From positions 1 through 64,000 of the forward strand of contig JAKFYH010000037.1 in the NCBI GenBank assembly GCA_021730945.1: a DNA stretch of 64,000 nt, given 5' to 3'. Source of the stretch: Acidobacteriota bacterium. GTDB taxonomy: Bacteria > Acidobacteriota > Vicinamibacteria > Vicinamibacterales > UBA2999. Every line of letters begins with the position of its first letter. Within the stretch, counting starts at the first letter, position 1. The notes below the pieces were generated by a model that saw only the letters and a program-made list of their open reading frames with translations, made no database searches and was not told the DNA's origin. Of the stretch, positions 43,414 through 51,193 are shown piece by piece. Made by a program: the position numbers and the translations under genes.

Positions 43414-43440
43414 TCCCTGATCCCTGATCCCTGAATCCTG
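43407..43440 (+). repeat. TCCCTGA heptamer tract at end of luxR-type gene
   Basis: Four exact TCCCTGA units (43407-43434) plus a partial copy. The gene's own TGA stop is inside the first unit. Because the unit length is not divisible by three, it provides TGA stops in all three frames. Confidence 0.7.
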
Positions 43441-43552
43441 CTTCTTTCGTATGATTCGACGCGCAGTTCGTCAAAATCATCCGTTTGGGTGACGCGGCTC
43501 TGCGCCTCCGGCAGCCAGAATCGGCCGGTCTTCAACCACGGAGGGGTGACTG

Positions 43553-44107
43553 ATGCGAAAAATTGTTCTGACCTTTGGCCTGATTGCCGGGGCCGTCATG
43601 TCGGCGTTGATGGTACTGGCGGTGGTCTATCAGGACGCCATCGGATTCGACCGCGGCGCCGTCGTCGGCTACACCTCGATGGTACTGGCCTTCCTGATGG
43701 TGTTCTTCGGCGTGAAGTCGTACCGAGACAATGTGGCCGGTGGGCAGGTGACGTTCGGCACGGCCTTCAAGGTCGGGTTGTTGATCACGCTGGTCGGCAC
43801 GGCCTGCTACATCGTGACCTGGCAGGTCGTCTACTACGGCTTCATGCCCGACTTCCTGGATAAGTACACCGCCTACGCGCTCGAACAGGCGCGGCAGTCC
43901 GGCGCGACGGACGCGGAGCTGACGCGGCGGGCGAAAGAGATGGCCGACTTCGGAGAGATGTACAAGAACCCGCTGGTGAACATCGCGTTCACCGCGATCG
44001 AGCCCCTGCCGGTAGGATTAATATTTACGCTGGTGACGGCCGGCGTCTTCGGTCGCAAGCGAACAAGTCAAACAAAAGTTCAGGAGAGCCGGAGTGAAGA
44101 AGGGTAA
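43553..44107 (+). CDS. DUF4199 membrane protein
   Basis: 184 residues with four transmembrane segments: IVLTFGLIAGAVMSALMVLAVVY, VVGYTSMVLAFLMVFFGVKSYRD, FGTAFKVGLLITLVGTACYIVTWQVVYYGF and IEPLPVGLIFTLVTAGVF. GYTSMVLAFLMVFFGVKSYRDN-type sequence is the DUF4199 hallmark. The function of this family is unknown. GGAGGGG about seven bases before the ATG supports the start. It follows the LuxR-type regulator by 139 bases. Confidence 0.78.
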   Translation: MRKIVLTFGLIAGAVMSALMVLAVVYQDAIGFDRGAVVGYTSMVLAFLMVFFGVKSYRDNVAGGQVTFGTAFKVGLLITLVGTACYIVTWQVVYYGFMPDFLDKYTAYALEQARQSGATDAELTRRAKEMADFGEMYKNPLVNIAFTAIEPLPVGLIFTLVTAGVFGRKRTSQTKVQESRSEEG

Positions 44108-44132
44108 CTCCTGATCTCGTGATCTGCTGTTT

Positions 44133-46004
44133 CTACGTCCACTCGTTCTTCTGCACGACAGGCATTTGCAGCGCGCGCTCTCGATCGAGATCGAGCGAGC
44201 CGACGTGCAGCGACAGCGGAGACTGCACCCACTTGTAAATCGACTGCGAGAACAGCGTCGTGAAGCGTTTCGCGTACTGATCGAGCGCGGCCGGCGCCAT
44301 CTGCGGGAAGAGTGCCGTCAACGCGTCGCCGACTTCGTGCGGTGACATCTTCTCACCAGCGTAGAGGTGCAGGCAGGCGTCGAGCACGGGGAAGGGCATG
44401 AGTTCGTGTTCCGCCACCTGGGCATCGGCCAGTTCGGGCCCGGGTTCGGTGGCGAGCGTGGCCGAGACCCCCGCGAAGCCGAACCGCCGCTCGAGGCGTT
44501 CCAGCAAGGCGACGACGACGGTCTTGGGGACGTTGGCGATGACCGACAGTGCGCCTTCGAGATCGCCGCCGATCGTCGTGTAGCCGACCGCCTTCTCGCT
44601 CATGTCGCCGGTCTGCAGGAACAGCGCGCCCGACGAGTTCGCCCAGTTCCACATGCGCTGCCCGCGGATGCGCGCCTGGATGTTCTGCCGCGTCAACTCG
44701 GTGATCGGCTCGCCTCCCAGCATGGCGGCGGTGGCGGCCACCTCGCGATCGGTGGCCTCGTCAATCGGCACGGTGGTGAGCGTCGCGCCGAGTTCGTCGG
44801 CCAGTTGCTGGGCGGCCTGCCGGGTCTCGGCCTGTGAGTGGCGGCTGGGCATGTAGAACGCCGAGATCGCGGCGCCGCCGGTGATCAACTGCGAGGCACG
44901 CCACGCCACCAGCAGCGTCAGCATGGAGTCGCGCCCGCCCGAGAGCGCGATGCCAAGCGAGGAGAACGCGCCGGTCTTCTCGTAATAGCTCTTGACGCCC
45001 AGCGCCAGCGCCTCGAACAGGTCATCGAGCGCGCGGTCCCGCGGGTCGGCCGCCGGCCCGCGGCTCGCCGGCAGGAAGAAGCTGCCGCCTTCGGGCGACG
45101 GGTAGGTGAGGCCCGAGCGGTCGGCGGTCGGCGCCGTCACGCGCAGGGCGGGCACGGTTTCGCGCTGCAGGCGGAAGGCCTCGCAGTCGCTGCGCCAGGT
45201 CGTGTTCTCCATGCGCAGGCGGCGCGTGCGGTCGAGATCGACCACCGACGACCACCAGCCCAGCTCGAACCGCGGCGCCTCGAACACCAACCGGCCATTC
45301 TGAAAGATGAAGCCGCCACCGTCGTAGATCAACCCGTCCTGGCCGCCAACCGCGTTGGCGTACAGCAGCACCGCCTGGTTATCAGCGGCGCGCGTCGCCA
45401 GCATTTCTCGGCGGGTCGAGTCGATGCCCATTCGGTACGGCGAACTCGAGACGTTGACGACGATTTCGGCGCCCGAGTAGCAGCGCCGGCGCATCGGTCC
45501 GTCCGGTGACCACGCGTCTTCGCACACTTCCACCGCGACCTCGCCGAAGTCGAACGTGAACAGATAGTCGCCGAGCGGCACGCCGCCGGCTTCGAGTGCC
45601 AACCCCGCGCCGCCGCGTGAAAAGGTGCGGCCTTCGTAGAACACGTTATAGGTCGGGAGCTTTTCTTTCGGCACCAGGCCGGCAATCACGCCGCGATGGA
45701 CGACGGCGGCGGCGTTGAAGAGCTGCCCGCCGACCGAAACCGCCAGGCCGACGACGTAGACCGTGTTGAACCGGGCGGTTTCGGCGGCGAAGCGGTCGAG
45801 TTCGCGGCGCTGCCCGTCGAGAAAGCCTCGCCACTGCACCAGGTCTTCGGGGGGGTAGCCGCCAATGGCCTGCTCCGGGAATGCGCCAATCGTGACGTCG
45901 GCCTGTCCCATGGCCACGGCCACTTCAATCAATCGATCGACGTTGGTCACTACCGCCCCTACCGTGGGGCTGACGCTGGCAACCGCCAGTTTGGCCAGGC
46001 GCAT
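44133..46004 (-). CDS. nadE: Glutamine-dependent NAD(+) synthetase
   Basis: 623 residues. The N-terminal nitrilase domain has a full triad: E44 (AFPEQAIGG), K115 (GLVPKEKLP) and C161 (EVCEDAWSP), for hydrolysing glutamine. The C-terminal synthetase domain has the P-loop ALSGGRDSMLTL near residue 355, SRHSQAETRQAAQQLADELG, QNIQARIRGQRMWNWAN and TGDMSEKAVGYTTIGGD. It amidates nicotinic acid adenine dinucleotide to NAD+. No other NAD synthesis gene is nearby. Confidence 0.95.
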   Translation of the reverse strand: MRLAKLAVASVSPTVGAVVTNVDRLIEVAVAMGQADVTIGAFPEQAIGGYPPEDLVQWRGFLDGQRRELDRFAAETARFNTVYVVGLAVSVGGQLFNAAAVVHRGVIAGLVPKEKLPTYNVFYEGRTFSRGGAGLALEAGGVPLGDYLFTFDFGEVAVEVCEDAWSPDGPMRRRCYSGAEIVVNVSSSPYRMGIDSTRREMLATRAADNQAVLLYANAVGGQDGLIYDGGGFIFQNGRLVFEAPRFELGWWSSVVDLDRTRRLRMENTTWRSDCEAFRLQRETVPALRVTAPTADRSGLTYPSPEGGSFFLPASRGPAADPRDRALDDLFEALALGVKSYYEKTGAFSSLGIALSGGRDSMLTLLVAWRASQLITGGAAISAFYMPSRHSQAETRQAAQQLADELGATLTTVPIDEATDREVAATAAMLGGEPITELTRQNIQARIRGQRMWNWANSSGALFLQTGDMSEKAVGYTTIGGDLEGALSVIANVPKTVVVALLERLERRFGFAGVSATLATEPGPELADAQVAEHELMPFPVLDACLHLYAGEKMSPHEVGDALTALFPQMAPAALDQYAKRFTTLFSQSIYKWVQSPLSLHVGSLDLDRERALQMPVVQKNEWT

Positions 46005-46083
46005 ATCTGATTCAGCTTAGCAGGGTTGAGACGGCGGCCGACGCCGGCGCGTCATAGTGGGCAACCGTGACACGGCCGGCCGC

Positions 46084-46812
46084 CTAGCCGGCCATCGGTT
46101 TCTCGCCGAGCAACCGGCTCGGGCGCGGCGCCTTGCGGCGCGTGAGGCCGAAGTGTTCCACGGCGTACTTGTCGAGGTGTGCCATCGCATCGGGCACCGA
46201 GTCGGTCACCAGCATCAGATCCAGGTCGCTGGCGGAGATCGTCCCGGCGTCGACCATCGCGTGCAGCATGGCGAGAAAGGGTTCCCAATAGGCGCGTCCC
46301 ATCAGCACGATGGGGAACTGGGAGATCTTCTGGGTCTGAATGAGCGTCAGGGCTTCCGCCAGCTCATCGAGCGTGCCCAGACCGCCAGGCAGCACCACGA
46401 ACGCATACGAATACTTGAGCAGCAATACCTTGCGAACGAAGAAGTAATGGCAGTCGACCCAGAGATCCAGGTAGGGGTTGGGCTGCTGTTCCATCGGCAG
46501 CTTGATGTTGCAGCCCACCGATCGGCCGCCGGCCTCGCGCGCCCCGCGGTTGGCGCCTTCCATCACGCCGGGACCGCCGCCGGTCATCACCGTGAACCCC
46601 AGCTTCACGACCGCGCCGCCCACTTCGCGCGCCAGCGCGTAGTAGCGGTGGTGCTGATCGAACCGCGCCGAACCGAAGACGGTGACGCACGGACCGACGA
46701 AGTGGAGCGCGCGAAATCCGCGGATCAAGTCGCGCCCGGCGCGTAACAACAGGAGTAGTTCACGGACCCGCGATTGGGGGCCTTCAAGCAGTACGCGATC
46801 CGGTTCAGGCAT
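46084..46812 (-). CDS. TIGR00730/LOG-family nucleotide 5'-monophosphate hydrolase
   Basis: 242 residues. The Rossmann-like core has CVTVFGSARF, VMTGGGPGVMEGANRGAREAGGRSVGCN and the signature LPGGLGTLDELAEALTLIQT. The family removes the base from nucleoside monophosphates, as in cytokinin activation (LOG) or general nucleotide turnover. A bacterial LOG homologue need not make cytokinins. The gene is divergent from the TonB receptor with 28 bases between starts. Confidence 0.88.
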   Translation of the reverse strand: MPEPDRVLLEGPQSRVRELLLLLRAGRDLIRGFRALHFVGPCVTVFGSARFDQHHRYYALAREVGGAVVKLGFTVMTGGGPGVMEGANRGAREAGGRSVGCNIKLPMEQQPNPYLDLWVDCHYFFVRKVLLLKYSYAFVVLPGGLGTLDELAEALTLIQTQKISQFPIVLMGRAYWEPFLAMLHAMVDAGTISASDLDLMLVTDSVPDAMAHLDKYAVEHFGLTRRKAPRPSRLLGEKPMAG

Positions 46813-46840
46813 GGAGGGAATAGTGTAAAGTCTACTTTCT

Positions 46841-49099
46841 ATGATCCGTCAGGCTAGCTTTGTTCTTGTCGGCCTCGTGTCGGCCCTGCTCGTGGCGCCG
46901 CCGCCGGCTTCCTCCCAGACTACCGCACCGGCGGCCTCGCCGTCCGGAGCCGCCACCCGCGGGCGGGTCACTGATATTTCCGGCGGCGTCGTGCCCGGCG
47001 CCGACGTCGTCGTGCAGACCCGCGACGGGCAGTCGGTGACGGTGCAAACCGACGGCGAAGGCAACTTCGACACCAGCACGCCGGCCTTGCGCGTGCGGGT
47101 AGTGTCCGACGGCTTCGAGCCCGCCGAGGTGGCGGTGACCGGCGATGGCCCGGTCTACGTCGTGCTGCGGCCGCTGAACTTTGCCGACTCGGTGGTGGTC
47201 ACCGCCACGCGCGGCGCCGAGCGCCTGCCAAGCGCGGCAAGTGCCACCGTGATCACTGCCGCCGAGTTGAACAACATGGCGGCCGGCGCGCTCGACGATG
47301 CGCTGCGGGCCACGCCTGGCTTCACGCTGTTTCGCCGCAGTTCGTCGCGCGTGGCCAATCCCACCACACAGGGCGTCACTTTGCGCGGCGTGTCGGGCTC
47401 GGGGGCGAGCCGCACCCTGGTGCTGGCCGATGGCGTGCCGCTCAACGATCCGTTCGGCAGTTGGGTGTACTGGAACCGCGTGCCGCAGGCCGCGGTCGAT
47501 CGGGTCGAAGTGGTGCGAGGCGCGACCGGCGACTTGTATGGCGCCGGCGCCCTGGGTGGGGTCATCCAGGTGTTGACCGTGCGGCCGAGCCGCAGCCGCG
47601 CGCGCGGCACCTTCGAGGGCGGGTCGCACGACACCTTCCGCGGGTCGCTGTTCGCGGCGGCCGAGCACAACGGCTGGTCGGCCACCGGCGCCTATGAAGG
47701 CGTCCGCACCGACGGCGCCTTCATCGTCGGCTCCGAAGTACGCGGGCCGGCCGACCTCAAGGCCAACAGCGACTACCAGACGGGGTTTGCCACGGTTGGC
47801 CGACGCCGCGACAACTGGCATCTGACCTTGCGGGGCGCCGGCTATACCGAAGAACGCGGCAACGGGACCAAGGTCCAGGTCAACTCGACCGACTGGCGCC
47901 AGTTCTCGGCCGAGGCCGGTGGCCTGGTCGGTGGCGGTGTCTTGCAGGCGCAGACCGCGGCCAGCAACCAGGACTACTACCAGACCTTTTCGTTCGTGGC
48001 CGCCGGCCGTGCCACCGAGCGCCTGACCTTCGCGCAGACCATCGACACCTCGCACGGTATGGCCAATGCGCAGTGGACCCGGCCCATGGGCCGCGTCACG
48101 ATGATTGTCGGCGGCGACTACCGCCGCACCAAGTCGTCGCAAGACGAGTTGCGCTACGCCCTGGTCAGCGGCGTGAATACCGCGAGCGGGCCGTTCGTAT
48201 CGGGCGGCACTGAGACGGTGACCGCCGCCTACGCGCGTGCCAGTATTACCGCTACCGACGCGCTGACGCTTGAAGTCGGCGCGCGCGCCGATCACTGGAA
48301 CTCCGAGCCGATCAATCCGGCCGATCCCACCAAGAACGTCAACTTCGTCAGCCCCCGCGGCGCGCTGGCGTGGCGCCGGGGACGCTTCCAGGTCCAGGCC
48401 TCGGCCTACTATGCCAACCGCACGCCGAGCCTGAACGAATTGCATCGCCGGTTTGCCGCCGGCACCGCGATCACCAACGCCAACCCACTGCTCGAACCCG
48501 AAACGCTGACCGGCGTCGAAGGCGGCGTGTTGACCCAGTTCGCCAGGGCCTCGATTCGGGCGACCGCGTTCTTCAACGACCTGGACGGCGCCATCGCCAA
48601 TGTGACGCTGTCGCAGACGCCGACCCAGACCGTGCGGCAACGCCAGAACTCCGATTCCATCCGCGCCAAGGGCGTCGAGTTCGAGATTGACTCGCGGCTG
48701 ACGCAGACCCTCAGCGTCAACGGCCAGGTCGTGTTCACCTCGAGCCATTTCCGCGGGTCGGTGGCGACCCCGGTTCTGGCGGGCAACTACGTGCCACAGG
48801 TGCCGAAAGTACAGGGCGGGTTCGGCATCACCTGGGCCGATCCACGCTGGTTCACCGCCGCAACCCAGGTGCGGCTCAGTGGCGAACAGTTCGACGACGA
48901 CCTCAATACCGCGACGTTCAAGCTGGGCGCCTACGCCGTCTGGGACGCGAGCGTGAGCCGTGCCGTGGTGCGCGGTCTCAATGCATTTGCCGCGGTCGAG
49001 AACATCACCGACAAGGAATACGACACCGCCCGCACGCCGCTGCGATCGATCGGCTGGCCGCGCACGCTGCGGGCCGGTGTGCGCGTCAGCTGGCACTGA
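46841..49099 (+). CDS. TonB-dependent receptor with carboxypeptidase-like N-terminal domain
   Basis: 752 residues: signal peptide (FVLVGLVSALLVAPPPASSQ), a carboxypeptidase-regulatory-like domain at about 38-115 (RGRVTDISGGVVPGADVVVQT), then a plug domain at about 120-240 (DSVVVTATRGAERLPSAAS, GVTLRGVSGSGASRTLVLADGVPLND, VEVVRGATGDLYGAGALGGVIQV). The remainder is a 22-strand barrel with repeated aromatic beta strands, closing with NAFAAVENITDKEYDTARTPLRSIGWPRTLRAGVRVSW. The plug resembles BtuB-like receptors. The ligand is unknown. Confidence 0.9.
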   Translation: MIRQASFVLVGLVSALLVAPPPASSQTTAPAASPSGAATRGRVTDISGGVVPGADVVVQTRDGQSVTVQTDGEGNFDTSTPALRVRVVSDGFEPAEVAVTGDGPVYVVLRPLNFADSVVVTATRGAERLPSAASATVITAAELNNMAAGALDDALRATPGFTLFRRSSSRVANPTTQGVTLRGVSGSGASRTLVLADGVPLNDPFGSWVYWNRVPQAAVDRVEVVRGATGDLYGAGALGGVIQVLTVRPSRSRARGTFEGGSHDTFRGSLFAAAEHNGWSATGAYEGVRTDGAFIVGSEVRGPADLKANSDYQTGFATVGRRRDNWHLTLRGAGYTEERGNGTKVQVNSTDWRQFSAEAGGLVGGGVLQAQTAASNQDYYQTFSFVAAGRATERLTFAQTIDTSHGMANAQWTRPMGRVTMIVGGDYRRTKSSQDELRYALVSGVNTASGPFVSGGTETVTAAYARASITATDALTLEVGARADHWNSEPINPADPTKNVNFVSPRGALAWRRGRFQVQASAYYANRTPSLNELHRRFAAGTAITNANPLLEPETLTGVEGGVLTQFARASIRATAFFNDLDGAIANVTLSQTPTQTVRQRQNSDSIRAKGVEFEIDSRLTQTLSVNGQVVFTSSHFRGSVATPVLAGNYVPQVPKVQGGFGITWADPRWFTAATQVRLSGEQFDDDLNTATFKLGAYAVWDASVSRAVVRGLNAFAAVENITDKEYDTARTPLRSIGWPRTLRAGVRVSWH

Positions 49100-49130
49100 A
49101 CACCGATGCTGTCTTCAGGGGCCGCAGCTC

Positions 49131-49235
49131 ACGGGGCCGCAGATGACACAGATGACGCAGATGTCACGGGGCCGCAGATGACACAGATGACGCAGATGTC
49201 ACGGGGCCACAGATGACGCAGATGACGCAGATACC
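49131..49235 (-). repeat. CTGCGTCATCTG-family array A5
   Basis: Three copies of a 35-base unit (on the + strand it starts ACGGGGCCGCAGATGACACA) begin at 49131, 49166 and 49201; a further partial copy lies at about 49118-49130. The third copy overlaps the start of the RidA gene. Confidence 0.85.
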
Positions 49236-49698
49236 GAGGGTGCTTGCGGTGCTCGCGGTTGTATTTGCGGCTGCACCGGCGGCGGCGCAGAAGATCGAGC
49301 GAATCAATCCGCCGGGCCTGAGTACGCCCGCGACCTACTCTCACATCGTCAAGGTCGGCGACATTCTCTACATTGCGGGCCAGGTCGGCGCCGATGCGCA
49401 GGGGAAGCTCGTTGGACCCGCCATGGTCGAGCAGCTGGAGCAGGTGCTGAAGAACCTGCAGGTTGCGCTCAAGTCCCAGGGCGCTGACTTCTCGCACGTC
49501 GTCAAGATCAACATTTACACCACTGACGTCGACGCCTTCCGGGCGCCGGAGGCGGCGGCCGTGCGCGCAAAGTACTTCGGCGCTCACCGCCCGGCCAGCA
49601 CGCTGGTGGGCGTGACGCGATTGGCGAGCCCGGACTACAAGGTCGAGATCGAGGCGACCGCGCATCTTCCTGGCGGCGTGCGGCTGCTGAAGCAGTAG
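49213..49698 (+). CDS. Secreted RidA/YjgF-family protein
   Basis: 161 residues. The RidA domain spans about 28-160: INPPGLSTPATYSHIVKVGDILYIAGQVGAD, VEQLEQVLKNLQVALKSQGADFSHVVKINIY, and HRPASTLVGVTRLASPDYKVEIEATAHLP, where the conserved R of the active-site pocket appears. Cytosolic RidA hydrolyses reactive imines and enamines; this one appears to be exported (IPRVLAVLAVVFAAAPAAAQ). The chosen ATG and residues MTQMTQ come from the upstream repeat array. Alternatives are an ATG at 49222 or a GTG at 49240, the latter preceded by GAGG. Confidence 0.8.
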   Translation: MTQMTQIPRVLAVLAVVFAAAPAAAQKIERINPPGLSTPATYSHIVKVGDILYIAGQVGADAQGKLVGPAMVEQLEQVLKNLQVALKSQGADFSHVVKINIYTTDVDAFRAPEAAAVRAKYFGAHRPASTLVGVTRLASPDYKVEIEATAHLPGGVRLLKQ

Positions 49699-49703
49699 TC
49701 GCC

Positions 49704-50117
49704 TTGCCCCAGCCCTCGCAGCACGCGCCGGCGGCGATCCTGTTTGACGGCGAGTGCGCGTTTTGTGAGGGCGCCGTCCGCTTCATTGCTACCCGCGACC
49801 GCGGGTATTTCCGGTTCGGCGCCTCGCAGTCGCCGGCGGCCGCGGCCCTGCTGGCCACGTTTGGCGTGACGCGAGAAGCGACGCGCAGCATCATCCTGAT
49901 TGAGGATGGGGTTCTCCACCTGCACTCGACGGCGTCCCTGCGGATTGCCAGCCGGCTCACCGCGCCGTGGCGCTGGGCGGCCGTGTTGTTGTGGCTACCG
50001 CGGCCGATCCGCGACGCGGCCTACAACGTGGTGGCCGCGGTGCGGAGGCGCATTGCCGGCACGTCCAATGCCTGCGAAGTGCCGCCACCTGAGATTCGCG
50101 CACGAATGATCCGATAG
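49704..50117 (+). CDS. DCC-family thiol-disulfide oxidoreductase-like protein
   Basis: 137 residues from a probable TTG start five bases after the RidA stop. The family signature D-G-E-C-x-F-C (LFDGECAFCEGAVRFI) lies near residues 13-22, followed by DRGYFRFGASQS, SIILIEDGVLHLHSTASLRI and LWLPRPIRDAAYNVVAAVRRRI. The physiological substrate is not established for this family. It is probably cotranscribed with RidA. Confidence 0.78.
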   Translation: MPQPSQHAPAAILFDGECAFCEGAVRFIATRDRGYFRFGASQSPAAAALLATFGVTREATRSIILIEDGVLHLHSTASLRIASRLTAPWRWAAVLLWLPRPIRDAAYNVVAAVRRRIAGTSNACEVPPPEIRARMIR

Positions 50118-50120
50118 CCG

Positions 50121-50147
50121 CTGAGGACGCCGAGGACACAGAGAAGT
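50121..50147 (-). repeat. CTCGGTGTCCTCTGTGG-family repeat, copy 3
   Basis: CTGAGGACGCCGAGGACACAGAGA begins four bases after the DCC stop; reverse-complemented it reads CTCTGTGTCCTCGGCGTCC. It starts a 351-base stretch without a convincing gene that also holds two hairpins and the left core of the cassette. Confidence 0.5.
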
Positions 50148-50186
50148 CCATCGCCGACGAAGGCGACGGCCCCGGGGATGTGCCAA

Positions 50187-50208
50187 CAGCCAGGTCAGAT
50201 CCTGGCTG
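50187..50208 (+). other. Inverted repeat, 8-bp arms
   Basis: CAGCCAGG (50187-50194) and CCTGGCTG (50201-50208) with a 6-base loop, 69 bases after the DCC gene. It could terminate the ridA-DCC transcript, but no T-tract follows. Confidence 0.4.
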
Positions 50209-50334
50209 ATAAGTAATGCACCCTGGTGCCCATGCTTCGCAGCCATGGCCCCACTGGCCGACGACCGAAATTGGGTGGTATCATCCGCCCGGTCAAGGGC
50301 TTTCAATATTCGCTTGCGGCCTGGCGGAGGTTCC

Positions 50335-50356
50335 ATGGCCGCATGCTCGCGGCCAT
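50335..50356 (+). other. Inverted repeat, 8-bp arms, upstream of toxin-antitoxin cassette
   Basis: ATGGCCGC (50335-50342) and GCGGCCAT (50349-50356) with a 6-base loop. It lies 44 bases before the GTTAGGC core. Its function is unknown. Confidence 0.4.
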
Positions 50357-50446
50357 TGGTTGGTCGCAACTATGCCGACCTGCTCGTCAGTCCAGATACA
50401 GTTAGGCCGTCATCCCGATTCGGAAAACTTCACTAGCGACGCTATG

Positions 50447-50463
50447 CGCCATTGGCGTATAAT
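50447..50463 (+). promoter_or_regulatory. Promoter -10 and operator of the HigBA-like pair
   Basis: A consensus TATAAT (50458-50463) is only five bases before the toxin ATG, implying a leaderless mRNA. Directly upstream is a perfect 11-bp palindrome, CGCCA-T-TGGCG (50447-50457), placed in the -35/-10 spacer where bound antitoxin would block RNA polymerase. A -35 box is not obvious. Confidence 0.6.
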
Positions 50464-50468
50464 CGCAC

Positions 50469-50786
50469 ATGCGGTTTGTCGAGACGCCGATCTTTACCAA
50501 GGTCATCACGGCGCTTCTCGACGACGAGTCGTATCGAGGCCTGCAGTCCACGCTTATGCGCCGGCCCGAACAAGGGCCAACCATCGGCGGTACCCATGGT
50601 GCCCGCAAGGTGCGATGGGCGCGGCCGGGCGCAGGGAAGCGGGGCGGAATTCGAGTGATCTACTACTGGGCGGCGCGTGAAGCGGCGTTCTACATGCTTT
50701 ACGCCTACGCCAAGAACGAGCAGGGCGACCTGACGCCTGGCCAGGCGCGCGTCCTGGCGGCGCTCATTCGGGAGGAGTTTCAGTGA
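50469..50786 (+). CDS. RelE/HigB-type toxin
   Basis: 105 residues. FVETPIFTKVITALLDDESYRGLQSTLMRRPEQGPTIGGTHGARKVRWAR, then GKRGGIRVIYYW and FYMLYAYAKNEQGDLTPGQARVLAAL, match the HigB/RelE-like toxin fold (GGxRVIYYW core strand and YAKxExxDLT tail). It would be a ribosome-dependent mRNA endonuclease. The toxin precedes the antitoxin, the higBA order. The stop overlaps the antitoxin GTG start by four bases (GTGA). Confidence 0.85.
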   Translation: MRFVETPIFTKVITALLDDESYRGLQSTLMRRPEQGPTIGGTHGARKVRWARPGAGKRGGIRVIYYWAAREAAFYMLYAYAKNEQGDLTPGQARVLAALIREEFQ

Positions 50787-51088
50787 AAGCCGATGCGTTT
50801 CAAGAGTTGGTCGCCAGCGTGCGACAGGCCAGTCGCATTCGTCGGGGCACCCTGCGTGCGTCTCGGGTGACTACGTTCAAGCCCGCCGACGTCAAGGCGG
50901 TTCGCAAGAAGCTGCGCGCTTCGCAGAGTGAATTCGCACTCATGATCGGTGTCAATGTCTCGACGTTGCGCAACTGGGAACAGGGTCGTCGGGTTCCAGA
51001 TGGGCCCGCGCTCGCGCTGCTTCGGGTGGCATCCAAGAATCCAGCCGCCGTGGCCGAAGCACTCCATGGTTGGCGAGGGGCGGCCTAA
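50783..51088 (+). CDS. XRE-type HTH antitoxin (HigA/NadS-like)
   Basis: 101 residues from a GTG overlapping the toxin stop. The helix-turn-helix is in the C-terminal half: FKPADVKAVRKKLRASQSEFALMIGVNVSTLRNWEQGRRVPDGPALALLRV, typical of HigA/NadS antitoxins. The N-terminal 40 residues probably contact the toxin. The TAA stop is inside the GCCTAAC core of the attC-like site, as is common for cassette genes. Confidence 0.85.
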   Translation: MKADAFQELVASVRQASRIRRGTLRASRVTTFKPADVKAVRKKLRASQSEFALMIGVNVSTLRNWEQGRRVPDGPALALLRVASKNPAAVAEALHGWRGAA

Positions 51089-51177
51089 CAGCCGCTGCAG
51101 CCGACGAGCGGCCGATGGTTTAGACTCCTTCGCGTGACCGTGCCCGTCGCTCGCGGCTGAGCGGCAGGCCGCTAGGC
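51083..51177 (+). other. Integron attC-like recombination site
   Basis: A 95-base imperfect palindrome. The R''-like core GCCTAAC (51083-51089) faces R'-like GCTAGGC (51171-51177). Inner pairing arms are GCCGCT/AGCGGC, AGCCG/CGGCT and CGAGCG/CGCTCG (51091-51110 against 51148-51165), with an unpaired A at 51104 and a GC bulge, the kind of extrahelical bases attC sites use to choose the strand. The R' core has C where the consensus has T (GTTRRRY), so recombination competence is uncertain. Confidence 0.6.
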
Positions 51178-51193
51178 GTACTCACTTGCCCTC

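Larger units (their letters stand above)
50402..51171 (+). mobile_element. Putative lone integron-type gene cassette carrying a HigBA-like pair
   Basis: The left edge is GTTAGGC (50401-50407), matching the GTTRRRY recombination core. The right edge is an attC-like site (51083-51177). Between them are a toxin-antitoxin pair with its own promoter and almost nothing else, which is the usual content of a cassette. Flanking sequence is less GC-rich than the chromosome (51181-51300 is 52 percent GC by my count). No integrase gene or full attC on the left side is visible, so a lone cassette or cassette remnant is the likeliest form. Confidence 0.5.

Noticed and set aside
46832-49096. 754-codon open frame antisense to the TonB receptor
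   Set aside because: It mirrors the GC-rich receptor gene, has biased Arg/Gly/Ala content and no recognisable domain. Similar long antisense frames oppose the histidine kinase (38538-40640) and gamma-glutamyltransferase (27282-29153).
50330-50407. Complete attC site on the left of the cassette
   Set aside because: Only the GTTAGGC core is present; no RYYYAAC partner or paired arms were found within 130 bases.
50216-50680. 154-codon frame overlapping the toxin gene
   Set aside because: It covers intergenic hairpins and the toxin gene in another frame; no family match or ribosome site.
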